Source: Reticulitermes lucifugus (taxonomy: Eukaryota > Arthropoda > Insecta > Blattodea > Rhinotermitidae). From it: a stretch of 28,473 bases of DNA. Below, one piece after another: positions 8,562 to 19,779 of the stretch (position 1 is the first letter of the stretch; every line of letters begins with the position of its first letter). The stretch is taken from contig JAKCWW010005977.1 of NCBI GenBank assembly GCA_026260175.1, forward strand, positions 4,132-32,604, written 5' to 3'. A program made the translations under genes and the position numbers. The notes beneath the pieces were generated by a model. That model saw nothing but the letters and a program-made list of their open reading frames with translations. It was not told where the DNA came from and searched no databases.

Positions 8562-11374
8562 CATAAGATACGTCATTTGACATACCTGACGTGCAGCAGA
8601 ACTACTGGCGTTTGAAACAGGTTAGAATAAAATACGGATCATACTCGTATCTTGGCGGCACGCGTGTTGAACGATCCAAGGAAATTTTAATTTTTAGGAT
8701 CATAATTTACCTTATTTTGTAATACAGTCTTGCATAATGGCCTTACACAAAACTTTTATTTGGAGCTACATTTCAGAATTAATTGTTCGAAAGTACATTT
8801 ACGATGAACCTTCCTTAGAAATGATCCGCATGCCCAACCACTGGTTACGGCATATTATTGTAAACTTATCTGCGTCTTGCTATCGAGCCGTAACAAAGTT
8901 CGATAATTAACTGTAAATACAACAGTCGTAATACCTTTTCAACTTGCACTTCGTCCTGATATCCGAAGGTTAAGTACACATTACCGGGATTGAGGTGCTT
9001 ACGAGAACATGTTAGAAGTACAAGTCACTGTAGACAGTGGAATATTACTAATTTAGACTTCAAATGGTTCTGAGGTTAGCAATGTGTAAAGCTGTAACTC
9101 CATTCCCCACACAGTCTACATGTTGCGGCGTGTAATTTAAGTAGCCTACATGAACTACTTCACCTTCACCAATACTCGAACTGGCATGGCTCTTCACAAG
9201 ATATTAGTGGTTTTAAACACAAATACTGTGACCTTATTTCAGAAAGGTGGGGTAAATGTGGGTAAATGCCGAGGGAAAGCAAAGAAACGATACCACGAAG
9301 TGTGTTGGTACAAAAGGCAAGAAAACATTTATCTGTGGAAGATGTGCGAACACAAAATGAAGCAGGATAAAACTAAACATATCTGCAAAATCCCAAGCTT
9401 TTATTCTAATTTATTATTCAAATGCACCATAAAAATACAATAAATGTACTGACCCGATTTGGGTCATTTAAGATGACCTCATTTCACCCATGTGGATTAA
9501 GGTAAATCGAGTGATGCAGTCTCACCCAAGCGTCTATGATTAGATTAATTCTAATTGTATGAATATGTATCACAAGAACCATGCTGAAAAACTGCGTATA
9601 ACGTTACAGCGATCTGCTAGGATATCGCGTTGCCGTGTGCCGATATGGCACAGCTGCACGATGCTCTTAGTTAAAATACTGGCATTCGACCAGAATGGGG
9701 GAAACGCCAACAGGTGCACCACAGTGCCGACAAAACGACGCCTGCTATCCAAGTGGCTAATGACCACGTCACGCGAGTGTCAGGTTCGGAGCCGTGTGAC
9801 GATGACCTCCTCCCTCCTGATGGACCTGAGTGGAGCGCACATTTGAGTGGAAAGTTTCACAGCTTGCAATTTGTTCCCCGTGAGTTCCCCTTTCGTATTG
9901 GGCAGTTAACACAAAACCGGTGAGAGCGATGATCTCTGCCCAGAGCTCGGTCAGACAAAACGTAAAGCAGCGTTCTTGGTCACTGCCTTGTTGTCAGGTA
10001 GGCCCATGCCTTGTGGAGGTGGAACACCTCTACAGAATCTCGATAACCCGATGTACGTGTGTATATCCATGGAGACTGCAAAGCACTGAGGAGTCAGTAA
10101 CACAAAATGACCTGACGCTGAATGAAGAGCTCTCTCTGTATAAACGGCGCGTAGTTCGACCACTATGAAAACTATCGTGGAGGCAGGAGAAAATCTGGTC
10201 CTCCATAAACAGGTAGAATGTCGGAGTTTGGACGTCCGATAAGCCAAGGTGGGACTAGAGGGCCTGCTGTAGCGAGTGTAAAATGCTGCACGCAGATACC
10301 AAGACATTGCAGTATTGAACACACGAATGAGTCACGACTAAAACGACTGTGACGAGGAATCTGAGCTCACACCGAGCATTAGACATGGTCCGCATATGTA
10401 AGAGTTCAGGAAAATGATTATTTTAATGACTCATAAGGGCATGAATTCCAAGCAATAAAGGCAATGAGCGTTCTCAACTGACTCATAATATTAAAGTTCA
10501 GGTCTAAAGTGTTCACAGCGGTAAAAATTTAGACTGTGCTGTTTTGGGTTGTGACACCGTGTAGCGTGGCAGGTGACTACCAATGTTCGGAAAGAACCTG
10601 CTGCTTCGATCTGCAAGTATTTGTAACAGCGTACCCGACTACACTGTATCATGGGCCACATACACAATCTACATATTGCAAGTCCTTTAGGTATACTTAG
10701 AAGACTTCTAATTATAAAGAGGAGGCAGAGGAAGAGGAGAAGTGGAAGGAGGATGAGGAGAAGAAAAGCAAGAAGAAATCCAGCAGTACTAAATCGCCGA
10801 GAAAGAATTTAGAGCTACAGGAGAAGTAACAAGGGGCTGGAGAATATTTACACTTTCTTAATTAGGTATACTCCTCACCTAACACACCTGGTTTACTTAA
10901 ATCGAGTAAAATATAAAAACAATCAGAACGCCTGTGAGATGCGAGAAATGCACAGAAAACCTCTAACATCACTTGGAACACTTTCGTTTGATGGAAAGAC
11001 GTTGAAATAGGTCTTGAAAAAACTTGGGTGTAAAGGCCTGGACTGCATTTAGCTGGCTCGGCATGGGGTCCCGTGGCAGCCTCTTATGAAAACCATCAGG
11101 TTACGTAACAGGCAGGTAATTTATCGACAATCAGAGCAAAATCAATTTCGCAAAAGAATTCTACTCACTGAAACTGACGAACCTATGCTGCGTATAAGAC
11201 ATTTCTGACACATGAAGTACGGCTACGACTATGTCCTTCTGCCCATGTAAACTCTTCCCATTTACTAAAATTCTTGTGGTTCTACATTTATCACCTAGGC
11301 TGTTATTCAAGCGAGTGTCAAATGATTTTTTTTTCTAAACTATCACAAATAATGTTGCGTTTTACTGGTTGTCA
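8562..11374. other. No gene recognised; one polypurine stretch
   Basis: Reading frames at 9150-9443, 9559-9846 and 9951-10322 (minus) have no motif I recognise, lie in overlapping alternative frames, and I treat them as chance. 10718-10830 is strongly GA-biased (AGGAGGCAGAGGAAGAGGAG and similar), a polypurine tract rather than a convincing acidic/basic protein. Confidence 0.4.
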
Positions 11375-11454
11375 ATCTTGATTTATGGAATTCTTTAGTT
11401 CTGATCTAAAAAGGATCTTGATTTATGGAATTCTTTAGTTCTGATCTAAAAAGG
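11375..11454 (+). repeat. Perfect 40-bp tandem duplication
   Basis: The unit starting ATCTTGATTTATGG and ending CTAAAAAGG occurs at 11375-11414 and again at 11415-11454 with no difference, so the duplication is recent or an assembly artefact. Confidence 0.95.
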
Positions 11455-11805
11455 AAGACTAATGTGAGGTTTATTCTCAGTTCCTCCGGGTAAACTCCAA
11501 AAATTCAGTCCAAGAAAGGACCACATATCAAAGCCTCGTTCTACTTAACTACTGCATTTTCTCACTCCACGCTATGAACTCATAATGTCGCGAAGTACAA
11601 AGAAACAACAAGATTGCAACTGGTGTACTCCGTGACGTAGTACACAGACTTTACTAACGCGGTCTTTACTTTCTAAATGCCACATTTCACGGTACACGTG
11701 CAAACGCCATTTCACTTATGCCCGTAAAAGTAGGGCCTTCCCTAAGTGCAGATCTCTAACACCGAATGTCACAAAAATAGGTCAATAAATATGGCAAATA
11801 CTGAT

Positions 11806-12195
11806 ATATATTCATTTACGCCCCTAAGTACGGCTTTCACTGCCCCTATCTTCAGGAAATTCATACTCACTACATCTTTGTGGACATCTTTTGTACCGAA
11901 TTTTATCCAAATCGAACGAAATGTAGAAGGAGGGGTGGGGGAATCACTTGCATTCTTAAGTGAAGAATGGCTTTCATGGCACCAATTTTTACGAAACTCA
12001 ACTGCTCAACGGCATGAAGTGGAGGGTCTTCGATACCAAATCTCAACTGAATCGTTCATAAAATGTAGAAAATAAGGGGAGAAATTCGCGCACACCCTAA
12101 AGTAAAGTATGACTGTCAATGAGCCAATTTGCTTTCCCGACAACTTTTTGTCAAGAATCCATATACCGAAATTCACAAAAATCCGACACACGGTT
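11806..12195 (+). repeat. Degenerate tandem repeat, ~125-130 bp period
   Basis: Three diverged units each end in a similar phrase: CCGAATTTTATCCAAATCG..GAAATGTAGAAGG (near 11895-11935), CCAAATCTCAACTGAATCG..AAATGTAGAAAA (near 12035-12075) and CCGAAATTCACAAAAATCCG (near 12165-12187). An open frame over 11746-12075 is a by-product of the repeat. I cannot name the family. Confidence 0.45.
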
Positions 12196-12199
12196 TCGT

Positions 12200-14160
12200 A
12201 GCTGGTAACAGGTCACGGACGGACGTTGTCTCCACGTAAGGCCTTCTTTTATTTACTTCGCAAAGAACGCCTAAAATAGCAAGGTGAACTGATATTGCGT
12301 AGGCTAGACAGGCCTACTTTTCAAATGAATCTCTTCCTACTTTGCATGTCTGGTTGGCCTGGATGTTCGCTTCACACAGACGTTCACAAGGCTGGCCATA
12401 ACATAAATACAACACTGTTGCCTACATTTCATACAGAAAACATTTGCACTGAAAACTGTACATCTAAATAAATACTCGTATGTACTTTATGTCATGTACC
12501 ACGTGTGTGTGTGTTTGCACGAATTGAAAAATCGATATTACGAGCCATGGGAAACCCCATCTACGCAACTTGTCAGAACCTAACTTTAAAAAGACTAGCA
12601 TATCTTAACTTTAACCCCAAGCAGCAAATTTCATTCGGTACTTCAGGAAATACGTGTCAAATAATGGATGAGAACATCACCCCTCCATTCGAGTCCATTT
12701 CAGTAACTTCGAGAGGAGGGAGATCAAAATAATAAAAATTAGATCCTGCTTCATGAATTTTAAATTCTACACTAATGTCACAAGGGCTTGTTGGCTACAG
12801 CTGTCGATAAGCATCAGTCAACGTATATAAATACGCACAAAACTCAGACAGTGAATCTGATTAGTACACAGGCCTAACGATGGACTAGTGAAGTCTGAAA
12901 GTGTAGCTCCATAAATGACTTCGGTTGAAATGCTGGCATTTTAATTCACATCGCAGCAATGTTAAAACGAAGGCGCAGGGAACGTAAATTATACAGGTGG
13001 ACATGATAGCATTATCCTGTTTCAGGGAAATGCCTATGTTTCGTCACGTTTTCAAACTGGTCATCCCCTGATCCATAAATCGCGATTACTGCCAGTAATA
13101 AATTAAGGAAAATCCCTTGCAATCTTACGGCAACGGCTTATCATTTCCTGTCACCCAACACATTTATTCATGAAGCACCTTACTTACTAAGAACATGTAC
13201 AATTCTAAACTCTTCCCCAATAACAAAACCTGCGGTGGGATCTATGGAGTCTAGGTGGAACCCATATCTAGAACCAGCATCGGCAACTACGCAATTTAAC
13301 CTTGCATACACAACTTTAACAGCCTGAGCAAAAAAAAACTCGTTTACTACATAATACTGTTACATAATAATGAAGCAGCAATGCCAGTCGTCAGGACGAG
13401 GAACAAGCTCAGATTTTCATCACACCTGACAACACTGCCATGCAAGCGTTCTGCACTCTGCGCGTAAAGTGTACGACTGGCGAATCTGTGCGTCCGTCCT
13501 CGTCTTTCATCCTTTGAACCATCTGACATATCCGCATAAAAGCTGGTAATACCAAATAGCCTGGCGAAATTCCGTATCCTTCGGACTGTATCGCACCGCT
13601 ATTAACTTCTAGCTACATAACGGAACATCAAGTTAAGTTCGAAAATGTATGCACAGCGCCCGGCGCTTCGTTCTCTTTTGTTTATCTCAAAAACTGTTAC
13701 ACGAACAAGCGTAGTGGACATAACATTTGTTTCACCTGCTCTACAACTTCTGTTCGGCACCTTTCGCTACGGTAAAACTTCGATGACACACGATCGTGAT
13801 GTGTGCATACACATATGTAGGTGCCGTGAGCATCTGTTTTTACCCGAAACTGGAACTATCAACAAAAGTTAGAAACACTCCGCAAAGCAAAATTTCACGA
13901 AAATTAGTTCAGCAGATTTCGAGTTAACATGAAGAATCGGCACACTTCTACAACTTTCGCTGCAAACCCGTAAAAAAAGAAAAACAAGATTACTGCATTG
14001 ATTAAGAAGCACGTTATGAAGCTGTATGAAGCAGAAGAGATACATCTCCACGCATTCTCAACGTCGGCCTACATAAAGGAGAGTAGTTTGTTTCACCTTC
14101 TTGCCGCTTTAACTCCAGTATATATCGGACATGAAGCTACGTGGACCTCAGGACATGTCT
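12200..14160. other. No gene recognised
   Basis: Mostly AT-rich sequence. 13380-13560 is richer in CG dinucleotides and has a GTGTGA donor-like site on the minus strand, but no protein signature. A weak CTGANGA-type motif relic lies at 13038-13069 on the minus strand (GATGACCAG..GTGACGAAAC). The rest shows nothing I can support. Confidence 0.35.
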
Positions 14161-14165
14161 GGACG

Positions 14166-14215
14166 TCGTGGTGAATCGAACCCCTGTCGTCCAGACCGTA
14201 CTCAGCCACCACACT
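14166..14215 (-). repeat. tRNA-like SINE head fragment
   Basis: On the minus strand TGGCTGAGTACGG (14208-14196) resembles an RNA polymerase III A box and GGGTTCGATTC (14183-14173) a B box. They start only about 26 bases apart, too close for a functional tRNA, so a SINE or tRNA pseudogene is more likely. The downstream flank contains a CCAGACATGTCCTGAGG block. Confidence 0.45.
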
Positions 14216-14257
14216 GACACCAGCTACCCCAACTTACGTAAAAACCTATAATATATA

Positions 14258-14424
14258 CGGTCGAACCCGGTTATAACGTCATGAAAGGGGCTGAATATTT
14301 TGACGTTATAACCGAGGAGTATAATGTTATGGATAACAGTGACGAATTAATTGGTACCACAGAATGTCTGACGCTATATGCGAGGTGTCGTATAGAGCGA
14401 TGTCGTTATAACCGGGTTCGACTG
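14258..14424. mobile_element. Tigger/pogo-like MITE with TA target duplication
   Basis: It begins CGGTCGAACCCGGTTATAACG-like and ends with the inverse of CAGTCGAACCCGGTTATAACG, flanked by TA on both sides (14256-14257 and 14425-14426). The roughly 21-bp inverted termini with CAGTCGAACC..TATAACG and the TA duplication match pogo/Tigger-group non-autonomous elements. Length is 167 bp with no coding capacity. Further GACGTTATAACC-type sub-repeats occur inside. Confidence 0.8.
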
Positions 14425-14490
14425 TATTTGAAAAACATTGACGTTGTGAACGTTATAGGATGGAAACGCATGTGCTGTTTAGTATAGAGA

Positions 14491-14526
14491 AAAAAGACAC
14501 ATCTACATTAAAGACACATCTACATT
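14491..14526 (+). repeat. Short tandem duplication, AAAGACACATCTACATT x2
   Basis: Two adjacent copies of a ~17-base unit near the right flank of the Tigger-like MITE. Confidence 0.75.
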
Positions 14527-15178
14527 CAATACCACATTAATTTGCATACACCTACGCAATAAATTATTGGTGCGCATCCTGCAGGCCTTCGACCCTTTAC
14601 GTGGCCCGTGAACCCTTTCGCTGCTTCAAATTCTAATGAGCATCTGCATCGTACAAATCTATAATCAACAATATCTTCACTCTTAGTTAACCCTGAACTG
14701 TGGAAAGTTCACGCAACAGATGCATACTTCACGAGTTTTTGCTGACAGGCAATCCTGTAATTAATATGGGAACAGTCTTCAAAAGCTTAAGAATTTTTCT
14801 TTACAAATTCATGCTTTCGTTATTGACGTTATTCAAGACGTAAGACGTTGCAGCAAAGAGAAACAGTTGTAGAAGCGAAGATTGTAAGACTCCTTTGAGT
14901 AGAACGCAATGAACACCCACCACATAACATAAAGGTTATATTTTGGATGTTGACTGCATTCATTTGACGTTACCCCTATTCGGTTATTGATAACCAAAGA
15001 TATTACTGGTCATCTTAACGCTTTTAATTTAAAACTGCAGCGAAAAGACAAGTTGTTTTCACACTTCTTAATGATAGTTTACGGTGAGGCTTAACATGTT
15101 GGAAACGCAAGACAGAAAAGACTGGATCACTTGGAGCACCTAAAAATGCCAAGACTATTCTGATTTAGCTATGCTACA

Positions 15179-15728
15179 TATATTGAAAACCCTAGTGCTT
15201 TTAAATCTGGTGTCTGCGAATTCTCAAGAGAGGAAAGAAACATTGCACTTTTCACGAATCCGTTTCTGCTACCAGAAGGAAAGACTTATGACATGGATTG
15301 TAAAATTCAAACAGAGATTATGGAATTAAATTCAATCCCCAATTTGATCTACTTTGTACACTACCAACAGGGAAAGAATGTTGAATTTTGGCGTATCCTG
15401 TCTCGAGAAAGATTTTCGTAACTTAAGAAACTATGCACTGAAATATGTAACTCGGGCTGCAAGTACATCTGCGAACAAGCGTTTTCGGCGATGGAAGTAA
15501 TCAAAAACAAGTACAGACCACGATTAAAGAATGATAATATCCATAATCTTCTTCTTGAAACACCTAACTTGACACCGGACATCAACAACTTGGCCGTGAA
15601 CACGGAAAAATCTGAGCTACAAAAAAAGTGCGAGTTCATTCAAGTGTTAATTAAAACTTTTATCCAATTATCCCAGCATAAAATCTTTATCTGCTTTCGG
15701 CACAAATTCCATTATATTCGTAGCTATT
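15179..15728 (+). pseudogene. hAT transposase C-terminal fragment, frameshifted
   Basis: Three successive plus frames give one protein order: YIENPSAFKSGVCEFSR and NIALFTNPFLLPEGK (15179-15418), then FRNLRNYALKYV (about 15411-15446), then CKYICEQAFSAMEVIKNKYR and RLKNDNIHNLLL (15456-15728). 'F-NPF', 'E-x-LNS-x-x-L', 'FPNLRxxALK' and 'CEQ-FS-M--IK-KYR-RL-x-HL--LL' are hallmarks of the hAT dimerisation region in GTF2IRD2/ZBED-like transposases. Two frameshifts and the absent DDE core make it non-functional. No termini were found. Confidence 0.72.
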
Positions 15729-17200
15729 AAAATTAACATTTGACGTCAACATTATTAGAACGGGCAGCAGATAAAAGTCGTAAAACGTTAAACGGGCAAT
15801 AGGAGGTCGATGAACGTTTTTTCACAATCATAGACAAAAGTTTTTATCTTTAACAGATAAAAGATAATCATTTTTACTTCTCATAGAATCTACAGAGTTC
15901 ATCGTGCGCTAATACAGACATGAATAAAATGAACACAATTCGATGTTTCAAAACACGTTTTAAAAATCCTTTATGGCACTTCGCCAAATTACTCGTGTAT
16001 GAGTACACCGCGCTTAAAAACGTTGCGCACCACTGCCATAAATATCAAAACCATACCCAGGGGGAAAAACAATGCGAGAAACTACTCCTAACTGCAATAC
16101 AATACTACTGCACTATTGAAACACCGACGTTATTTGTAAAATCTGGATTGCAGTAAATCTGCAGCCGCATTATTTTTGTATACTCAGATACATTACAATG
16201 ACCACACTGATTTATATACATATAAGTCTGGTCGGTTCCTGTACGTACCTTTCCAAAATGTAACCATACCAATAAACAATTTAATTTGAAGTACAAACCA
16301 TTATATGAACGCCAAAAGTAATGTTCATTTGTGTGACCGATTTAATAATGATATGGTCGTATATTAAATTCTTGTACACATTATTGTACTTTTCATTTCG
16401 GCTCAGTAAGTCTTACAGTTTCGGAAATATAATGTCTAAAGCAAATATTACAACTGCAATCCTAATTTTACCCGACTGAATGACCATCACTGAAAGCAAC
16501 GATAGAGTAGCAGCTATTTTTACCTTGTCTGTCGTCCCCTGATGTACTATGAAGTAGGAATGCCACTCCAAAGTCAAACCCACTACTGTATTCACTTCTC
16601 TACAGTGGTTCAAAGGCTTGTCCTGAAAAAAGTAGTCTCAGGATAGTCATGTGACAGGGCATCACCAATGAGATTCGCTACTTTTCCCCCACATAAATGC
16701 TTTAATGGTAATCTCAATAGTTCGCTTGCAGATTGGTCACGAATAATAAAGAAACGCCATAACTACGATCACAAGCATGGATCACAGGTAAGATTACGAA
16801 GTACAACTGAACAGCGCGGGAGGGGTGGGGGGGGATAGGTCAGTGTCATGCTGTAAACAAACAGAGCATGTAATTGCTCGTACGATAATCGATGTCCGAG
16901 GGTCAAGGTTCAAAGTTTACCCTTCTCAACGAAGTACCAGGCCATGAAAACGTATAGTGTAATGGAGGTGACACAGTTCCACGAATTCTTAACCTGTACA
17001 AAATTGGGTACGTAATTACTGGCGGCTTACTGTACCGGTAACATTCTAGTCTTGCCATTCTGACGATACCTAGTTGGAACCTCGGCCGCGTCATAGGCTA
17101 TCCTGACCAGCGGTTTTAGTGGTCTGCGTAGTCAGCCCTTACAAGTGCCGGGACAGTACCAGGATTCGGCCACAGCCGCTTCCTACTGTTTTCCAATTCA
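15729..17200. other. No gene recognised
   Basis: No coding exon or bounded element that I can support. 16817-16834 is a G-rich run (GGGAGGGGTGGGGGGGGAT). Around 16903-17170 base composition is more balanced, without recognisable motifs. Confidence 0.35.
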
Positions 17201-17206
17201 TCGTTC

Positions 17207-17700
17207 ATGAACAGCCATACCATTCAACGCTATACACAATGCCCAACAAAAATTAATACAAAGTTTACAAATGAAGAGTACACATTAATCAATTCACTCA
17301 TTCATTTCGTCTGCGAATTATGCGAAGGGAACGAAAAGGCAGCGCGTGAAAACTACAAGCATCGGTTTCACTACTGCATCCATCGAAGCAGAGCGTTATT
17401 CAGACACTACATGCATATCTAAACATGACGAACTACGAATTCTTTAGGAAGACGGTCCTCACAGGATCAAACTTAACGTTTGGCACCATCCCCGGAGCCC
17501 CGCCTCACTTAGGTCGACTAGTCACAGGCTGCTGTGAAAATGGTTGGATTGGTCGTGGAGGTTCGAATGCCTACCCACCCCGTTCACCAGACATGACACA
17601 CCTTCAATTCTACTTGGAGGCCAGAATATATGGAGAAGTTGGTGAATCAGAGCAATTGAACACACAAGATGTACTCTCATGACCCATCATGGGCAGTTCT
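17207..17700 (+). pseudogene. DUF4817-type transposase relic, centre deleted
   Basis: The first frame (17207-17422) carries FTNEEYTLINSLIHFV, GNEKAARENYKHRF and an HRSRALFRHY tail, like the N-terminal helix-turn-helix (DUF4817) of a transposase family common in arthropods. The second frame (17425-17682) reads APPHLGRLVTGC, GWIGRGGSNAYPPRSPDM and THLQFYLEARIYGEV, which is the end of its DDE domain ('GWIGRGGP--WPPRSPDLTPLDFFLWG'). The middle of the protein, including the first catalytic aspartates, is missing, and the second half is in another frame. This copy belongs to a different subfamily from the one at 5385-5860. Confidence 0.68.
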
Positions 17701-18017
17701 GCTCCCATAACAATCATGACAACATATGAAAAACAACAGGGGCTGTTTTAAAATGAGCTTGCATGTGCATAGCCATACAGGTCACTTTAAAAACCACACA
17801 GTTACATCACTGCATAACTTGCGGTAAACGTAACTGCATAACAGGTGGAGATATAACCCACAATCATCACAACCCACTTAAAGCAAGTTTTGTCTGTAGA
17901 GTAAGCAACCCAACGGCAAGTGATTAATGACTGCTATCGTTTAAAGTAATGACACCATATAAGGAAAGCTATGCTGTGGCAAGTTTTCTGAGTTTTTTCT
18001 TTACACCCCCCCCCCCC

Positions 18018-18067
18018 NNNNNNNNNNNNNNNNNNNNNNNNNNNNNNNNNNNNNNNNNNNNNNNNNN
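18018..18067. other. Assembly gap of 50 N
   Basis: Exactly 50 unresolved bases following a run of at least 12 C. It truncates the outer left flank of the fold-back that follows. True length is unknown. Confidence 0.98.
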
Positions 18068-18071
18068 TGAA

Positions 18072-18367
18072 ATACCCTACATATGTTTCGGTCGTCGAGC
18101 GACCATCATCAGGGGCTTCAATATATGTACGAACTTCACTACACACTTTCACTTTTCATTGCCGGTTCGTTGATGTACGCTGGGGGGTTCCTTATATATC
18201 ATCACCGAAAAACTAATGCCACCCCTACATAAATACAACGCGTATAAGGAACCCCCCAGCGTACATCAACGAACCGGCAATGAAAAGTGAAAGTGCGTAG
18301 TGAAGTTTGTACATATATTGAAGCCCCTGATGATGGTCGCTCGACGACCGAAACATATGTAGGGAAT
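18072..18367. mobile_element. Fold-back element, ~124-bp arms, hammerhead-like termini
   Basis: The left arm 18072-18196 and right arm 18243-18367 are inverted copies with few differences, joined by a 46-nt loop. Each arm carries CTGATGA-T-GGTCG-CTCGA-CGACC-GAAAC (18085-18112 minus, 18327-18354 plus). Downstream ATATGTA can pair with TACATAT upstream of the motif, giving a stem-III-like helix with one A/C mismatch. No coding sequence. The assembly gap borders the left arm. Confidence 0.75.
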
Positions 18368-18369
18368 TT

Positions 18370-19510
18370 AAAGTGATTTTAAGTGACAATCTACTTTAAT
18401 AGTGCAACTGTTGGTTAATAATGTGGTTAAATAGTTTTTTTCTGTACAAAGTTGAGGAATAAAATTCTGAACATGCAGAGTACAGTTCACTTCTTTGCCA
18501 CTCAAAACGTGTGTTTCATGCTTTCTGTACATCAAAGGCCAATTTTTGACCCATGACAAACACCATGGCATCCAATAACTTTAAAAGATATGGCAAACCA
18601 GTTCTCAAGATGTTGACGTTCACATACCAGGTCTGTTCAAAATCTTCTGACTGATTAAATAAAACACAATATGTACCAAATAAATTTCATTGATCATTAC
18701 ATCACTTCTTGCATTAACGGAATGATTCTGACAAATTTCCATTTTTACCAGGATTCCACATATGCTTCTGAAGAAATATGGATGTTTTATTGTCCGTATC
18801 CTCTACTGATCCAAATCAAAGTCCTTTATAGTAACTTTCAATTTCAGGAACAGAAAAAAAAGTCTGCTGGAGAGAGATCAGGGGTGTAGAGTGGCTTTGG
18901 GACCACTGAAGTTTTGATCCTCTCAAGCAACTTCAGGACAGAGAATGCTGCATGTGCATGAGTATTGTAACTGCTATGATACCAGCTGTGATCCAACCCA
19001 GTTCTGGTTAACTTCTTTTGCACTGCTTCTTGTAGATGTGAGATGGCCAGGTAGAATTACTGATTTACTGTTTCCATTAACATTTTCAAAATACTTCCAT
19101 TGCACACTTCAAATCAAACAGCTTTCTTTACTGGACAGCAAAACATATTAGGACTGACTGAAAAACAGCAACTGGATCCAGGCAGTCTGTAAACAACATC
19201 TAATCATCACACAGCTGTCACAATTTTTTAGAGTGTTTGTACACCAGTAAGAGAACTTTTTGAACAACTTCTTATGCTACTAATTATCACAAAGGGCAAT
19301 TTTTATTTCTAGATATTAAATAAATGTGGTGTGACATTAAACTGTATTCGTTTATGAGTATAACATCACCACCCTTGCTATGATGCATGTCTAAAAGGGG
19401 AAATGCAACAAGTGCTTTACTATCGTAGGCAGCAAGATCCTCGTAAGTTTCATTACATTCAAAGAGGTCTGTAAGAAAATCCTGTAACATCTACATTAAA
19501 GTGTAAAATT
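18370..19510. other. No gene recognised
   Basis: AT-rich DNA with several short open frames, none with a recognisable motif or splice context that I can defend. Confidence 0.35.
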
Positions 19511-19516
19511 GTTGTC

Positions 19517-19610
19517 AAATAATACAACTAAGAATGTATACTTCATACAAATACGTTAAGCATTTAATTAACGTATTTGTATAAAGAGTACCTTGTTGAT
19601 TGTATTATTT
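19517..19610. repeat. Imperfect hairpin, ~43-bp arms, 8-nt loop
   Basis: Left arm 19517-19559 and right arm 19568-19610. The inner 15 bp (ATACAAATACGTTAA and its inverse) are perfect and the outer part has mismatches. Very AT-rich, with no coding content. Confidence 0.75.
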
Positions 19611-19737
19611 GATTAAATTGGAAAACACAATAATAATGTATTATGAAAGTGGAATTTTTGGTTCTAAATGGCAGTACATATGAAGAGTACTGTTTTCTGG
19701 AATGCGGTGCCTTGTATTTTGGTAGGCATGTACCAAT

Positions 19738-19769
19738 GTTTCTGAGGAACCTGATGTCTCCATCTTCAG
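19738..19769 (-). ncRNA. Hammerhead-core-like motif
   Basis: Minus strand: CTGAAGA, TGGAGACATCAGGTTCCTCA, GAAAC, then ATTGGTACATGCC. Here the T after CTGAAGA can pair with the A before GAAAC, but the rest of the hairpin is weak. It shares GTACCAAYGTTTC with the copy at 21715-21746. Confidence 0.35.
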
Positions 19770-19779
19770 GGTCACATCA

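Noticed and set aside
9951..10322. 123-codon minus-strand open frame
   Set aside because: No domain, composition like the surrounding DNA, and overlapped by other short frames on the opposite strand.
10718..10830. Possible lysine/glutamate-rich protein
   Set aside because: Polypurine tracts give Glu/Lys-rich translations by composition alone; there is no start or splice support.
18018..18067. Poly-C plus N run as a biological feature
   Set aside because: Exactly 50 N is a scaffolding convention; it is treated as an assembly gap.
17949..18173. Open frames spanning the N gap
   Set aside because: They exist only because unknown bases were read as X, and they cross the fold-back arm.
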